64,000 nt of DNA, taken from positions 19,893,748 to 19,957,747 of the forward strand of contig NC_133530.1 of the NCBI RefSeq assembly GCF_048544455.1. The letters run 5' to 3'. Numbering within the stretch: position 1 is the stretch's first letter; each line of letters begins with the position of its first letter. Source of the stretch: Silene latifolia. Its lineage: Eukaryota > Streptophyta > Magnoliopsida > Caryophyllales > Caryophyllaceae. The position numbers and the translations under genes are program-made. Positions 61,641 through 64,000 of the stretch are shown here, in pieces. A model generated the notes under the pieces. The model had not been told where the DNA came from, searched no databases, and saw only the letters and a program-made list of their open reading frames with translations.

Positions 61641-64000
61641 GTTAATCGTGTAAACAACCTCATTAACACGTATCACAGTGAAATTTCTTATTACGATTGA
61701 CAGTCCATACGATTTATGTATTAAACGGTAAGCAATACACTACGTACTGCACATAATGTAAATATTGGAATTAATAGCATCGTAGAGGGTATACAACACA
61801 ACACAGATTAGTACGTCTTGAGTATTGTAGTAAAAATAGGCTCATCTTATCAATTAGAGGTAACCAGACATGAAACACGGATGGCGCTAAACAACGTAGT
61901 TCCTTCATATGCAAAGGAGTCCTATAAGTTGGGTTTTGGAGCGAATAGTAATAGCCCTTACAATTGTTGCCTTCGGTGATTACTTGCACACAAACTACCT
62001 GGCTTACGGGTGCCAAAAAAACTGTAGGTCACTATATATGTTGTGCCAATTGTTTACGGATTGTATATACGTGATCTAACTTATGTAATACCTCTTACGA
62101 TACCCAATATAATTTAAAAACATTTATAAGTTAATTGTTTTTGGAGGGCACTGAATATGAGTTGTTTTTCGAACTATGTACAACAAACTCGTTGAATCCT
62201 CGCTAATGTGACCGTTATACGCCAAGAGAGTACGCTGGAGATATCGTGTAATGTATTTGCTAAGTTACATTTGTACTGATATTAAAAGTAAATGTGATGA
62301 TGAATCATGCGAGAAGCTTGGCACTACAGGGGATTGAGTCACTTGTATTATTTGAAAGGTAAACATTAGCAAATAAATTGAAGATTTTAGAAAACGTGAA
62401 TACCTAAAATTAGCCAACTATATACCCTGCAGTTCTTCATGCTTAAGGACTTTATTGACATAGGGAAAAGAAGAGGGCTAAGCAATGCGTCAAGTAATAT
62501 GTTCTCTTGAGATTCTGGTGTATTACACAAAGACCATTTTTCATGTTGTTGGTAGTTGAGCTAATATCATAATAAGTGCAATTTAAAACCCAAATATGGT
62601 ACCACACATACTCGTTCGGCAGATATTAATGATAGTCATGTTCCAAAACCAAGAGTATCAGAAAACGACTTCTGCGATATAGAGAAACAGACCCTGCCGG
62701 TTATGAATGGCTGCCTGCACAGGAATAAAAAGGGAGCTTATCTTAGCGTCCAAGTCTTTAAATAAGAAATTAGGGCCTCTCGAAAAACTTGTTTTTAGAG
62801 TTTAAGCCTTTCTTTTTGTGGGTATAAAGACAACTACAAGATTAGTTTTGATCTTCATGAGTTCGGGCTAGGTGATAATGTCAAGAGTCAATGTGGTAAA
62901 TGGACTTAAACAACCCAAAATGAAGGATTTAAACTGAAACCAATTACGCACATGGATATAAATAATAATTTCTCTTTATGATAAGCTTATCAGAACCCAA
63001 TATAAGGGACCTGCTTTACTTGATCTAACTACAATTCTGTAATACTAACTATGAAGTGAAGATTCTAACTCCCAGAAACCCACAAAAATCGGACCCCTTC
63101 GCTCTCTTCTTTGTGTCTACTACCACAAAACTATTGTCTGACCCCTATAATTTCCTAAGTCAAGCTGTCCAAAACAAAAATATTCTTTTATTCTGAACCT
63201 CTACTCCCAACCCCGTACGCGCACGTCCAGTTAATCAATCCTTCACCAAACTCAATATGACTATAAAAAACCACACATGAAAATTATACTAATGAATTGG
63301 AGTTGGGGATTAAGTACCTTATCTGGATTTGTCTAGGACTCAAGAGTTGAAACTAATGACTTCTTTTCACCAACCCTCATCACCTAATACATCTCGCATC
63401 CGCCTCTCCGACGCGAGTCACCTTCAAAACCACCACCATCAGTTGCGCTGCTGCAACCAGCATCGCCCTCTTTCAGTACCGCGAGAAACCGTCTGCAACT
63501 CTCAGGACGGGTAAACAACAACACAAATATGTCTAAGAGGAAGCCTTTAAAAGCACCAAATAAGGGCAAGCTAATATTAACGATGAAAGGTTAAGGTTCA
63601 GGAAAACTTACAATCCTGAAACACAGAGACCATCCCAACCAAAGCGCAACCCAACAGATACGCATAAAACACCAAAAAGTATGATCAGGAATGTGAGAGA
63701 CTAAGCGGGATGCGAAGTGAAATCATAACCAAGACGTTAGACCACAGAAGGTGGTGCTACATCCCAGGTTAAATGGCACTATTTAAAGTTGGAGATCATA
63801 CAGAGCGCAAAAGACGGGGGCGGGAGCATGGTTTTCTCTGTCATCGATGTGAAATTGCCCACACAGAACAACTGTATTACATTGGTGGGCCACACCTGAA
63901 CCTACGCATCATAAATAATTATTAGCAGACAAGAGAAAACAAATCAGTGTACCAGAATGGCCGTGTATAAGACACTATTCCCAATCCATGCGCAATGCAA
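61641..64000. other. unassigned 2.4 kb to the window end
   Basis: No frame over about 80 codons. Composition changes near 63,050 (more G+C, CCACCACCATC-type text at 63,420-63,450), which could be exon pieces of a gene continuing beyond the window or captured by the candidate Helitron. The 61-codon minus frame at 63,384-63,569 (SCRRFLAVLKEGDAGC) has no recognisable domain. I see no tRNA or repeat. Confidence 0.3.

Noticed and set aside
63384-63569. 61-codon minus frame as a host exon
   Set aside because: No recognisable domain, no supported splice sites, and possible Helitron context; too weak to call.

Overview
The window is 64 kb of plant nuclear DNA. The evidence is two intact, intronless MBOAT wax-synthase genes, plant-type LTR retrotransposons primed from initiator Met tRNA, an L1-type LINE with an RNase H tail, and Stowaway, hAT, CACTA, Mutator and Helitron elements. 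A eudicot is certain enough. Caryophyllales (for example Caryophyllaceae) is only my impression from the Tat-lineage elements with an antisense gene.

Layout. 1-4314: a Ty3/gypsy fossil whose gag start is split by a 3.2-kb composite copia-type element (366-3600) carrying four LTRs in a row. 4315-7501: a minus-strand chimera of two gypsy families, with arrays of the palindrome TACTCGGCCGAGTA. 7970-20725: a three-level nest, one hAT MITE inside another, with a 12-kb non-autonomous Tat-like element with 3.2-kb LTRs inside that. 21403-24812: a very young gag-only gypsy element. 25295-28371: a non-autonomous CACTA element ending 65 bp before the TATA box of a small secreted-peptide gene (28530-28763). 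29985-40611: a 10.6-kb Tat-lineage element on the minus strand, with an antisense gene on the plus strand. 40.7-47.5 kb: AT-rich host DNA packed with small DNA transposons, a SINE and foldback repeats, many with exact target-site duplications. 47495-48673 and 59665-60768: two wax-synthase paralogues, both minus strand. They are separated by a 5'-truncated LINE (about 49098-59233) that itself received a second, shorter Tat element (51465-58743). 60769-64000: mostly unassigned, with one likely Helitron terminus.

How it works together. The only convincing host genes are the two wax synthases and the small secreted peptide. The wax synthases would esterify fatty alcohols with acyl-CoA in the ER membrane; they look like a tandem pair pushed apart by insertions. 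Everything else is mobile DNA. Most is non-autonomous and depends on proteins made elsewhere; only the 29985-40611 element shows remains of a full gag-pol set, and it is broken.

The observations I rate highest are: (i) the antisense gene with its own TATA box and leader, conserved in two diverged Tat elements, one of which lacks pol; (ii) tandem repeats at 23.77-23.97 kb whose hairpin stems show paired, compensating changes; (iii) the four-LTR mosaic; (iv) the palindrome arrays; (v) the three-repeat insertion in one wax synthase and the 296-bp foldback 20 bp after its stop codon. All alignments were done by eye; no database was searched.
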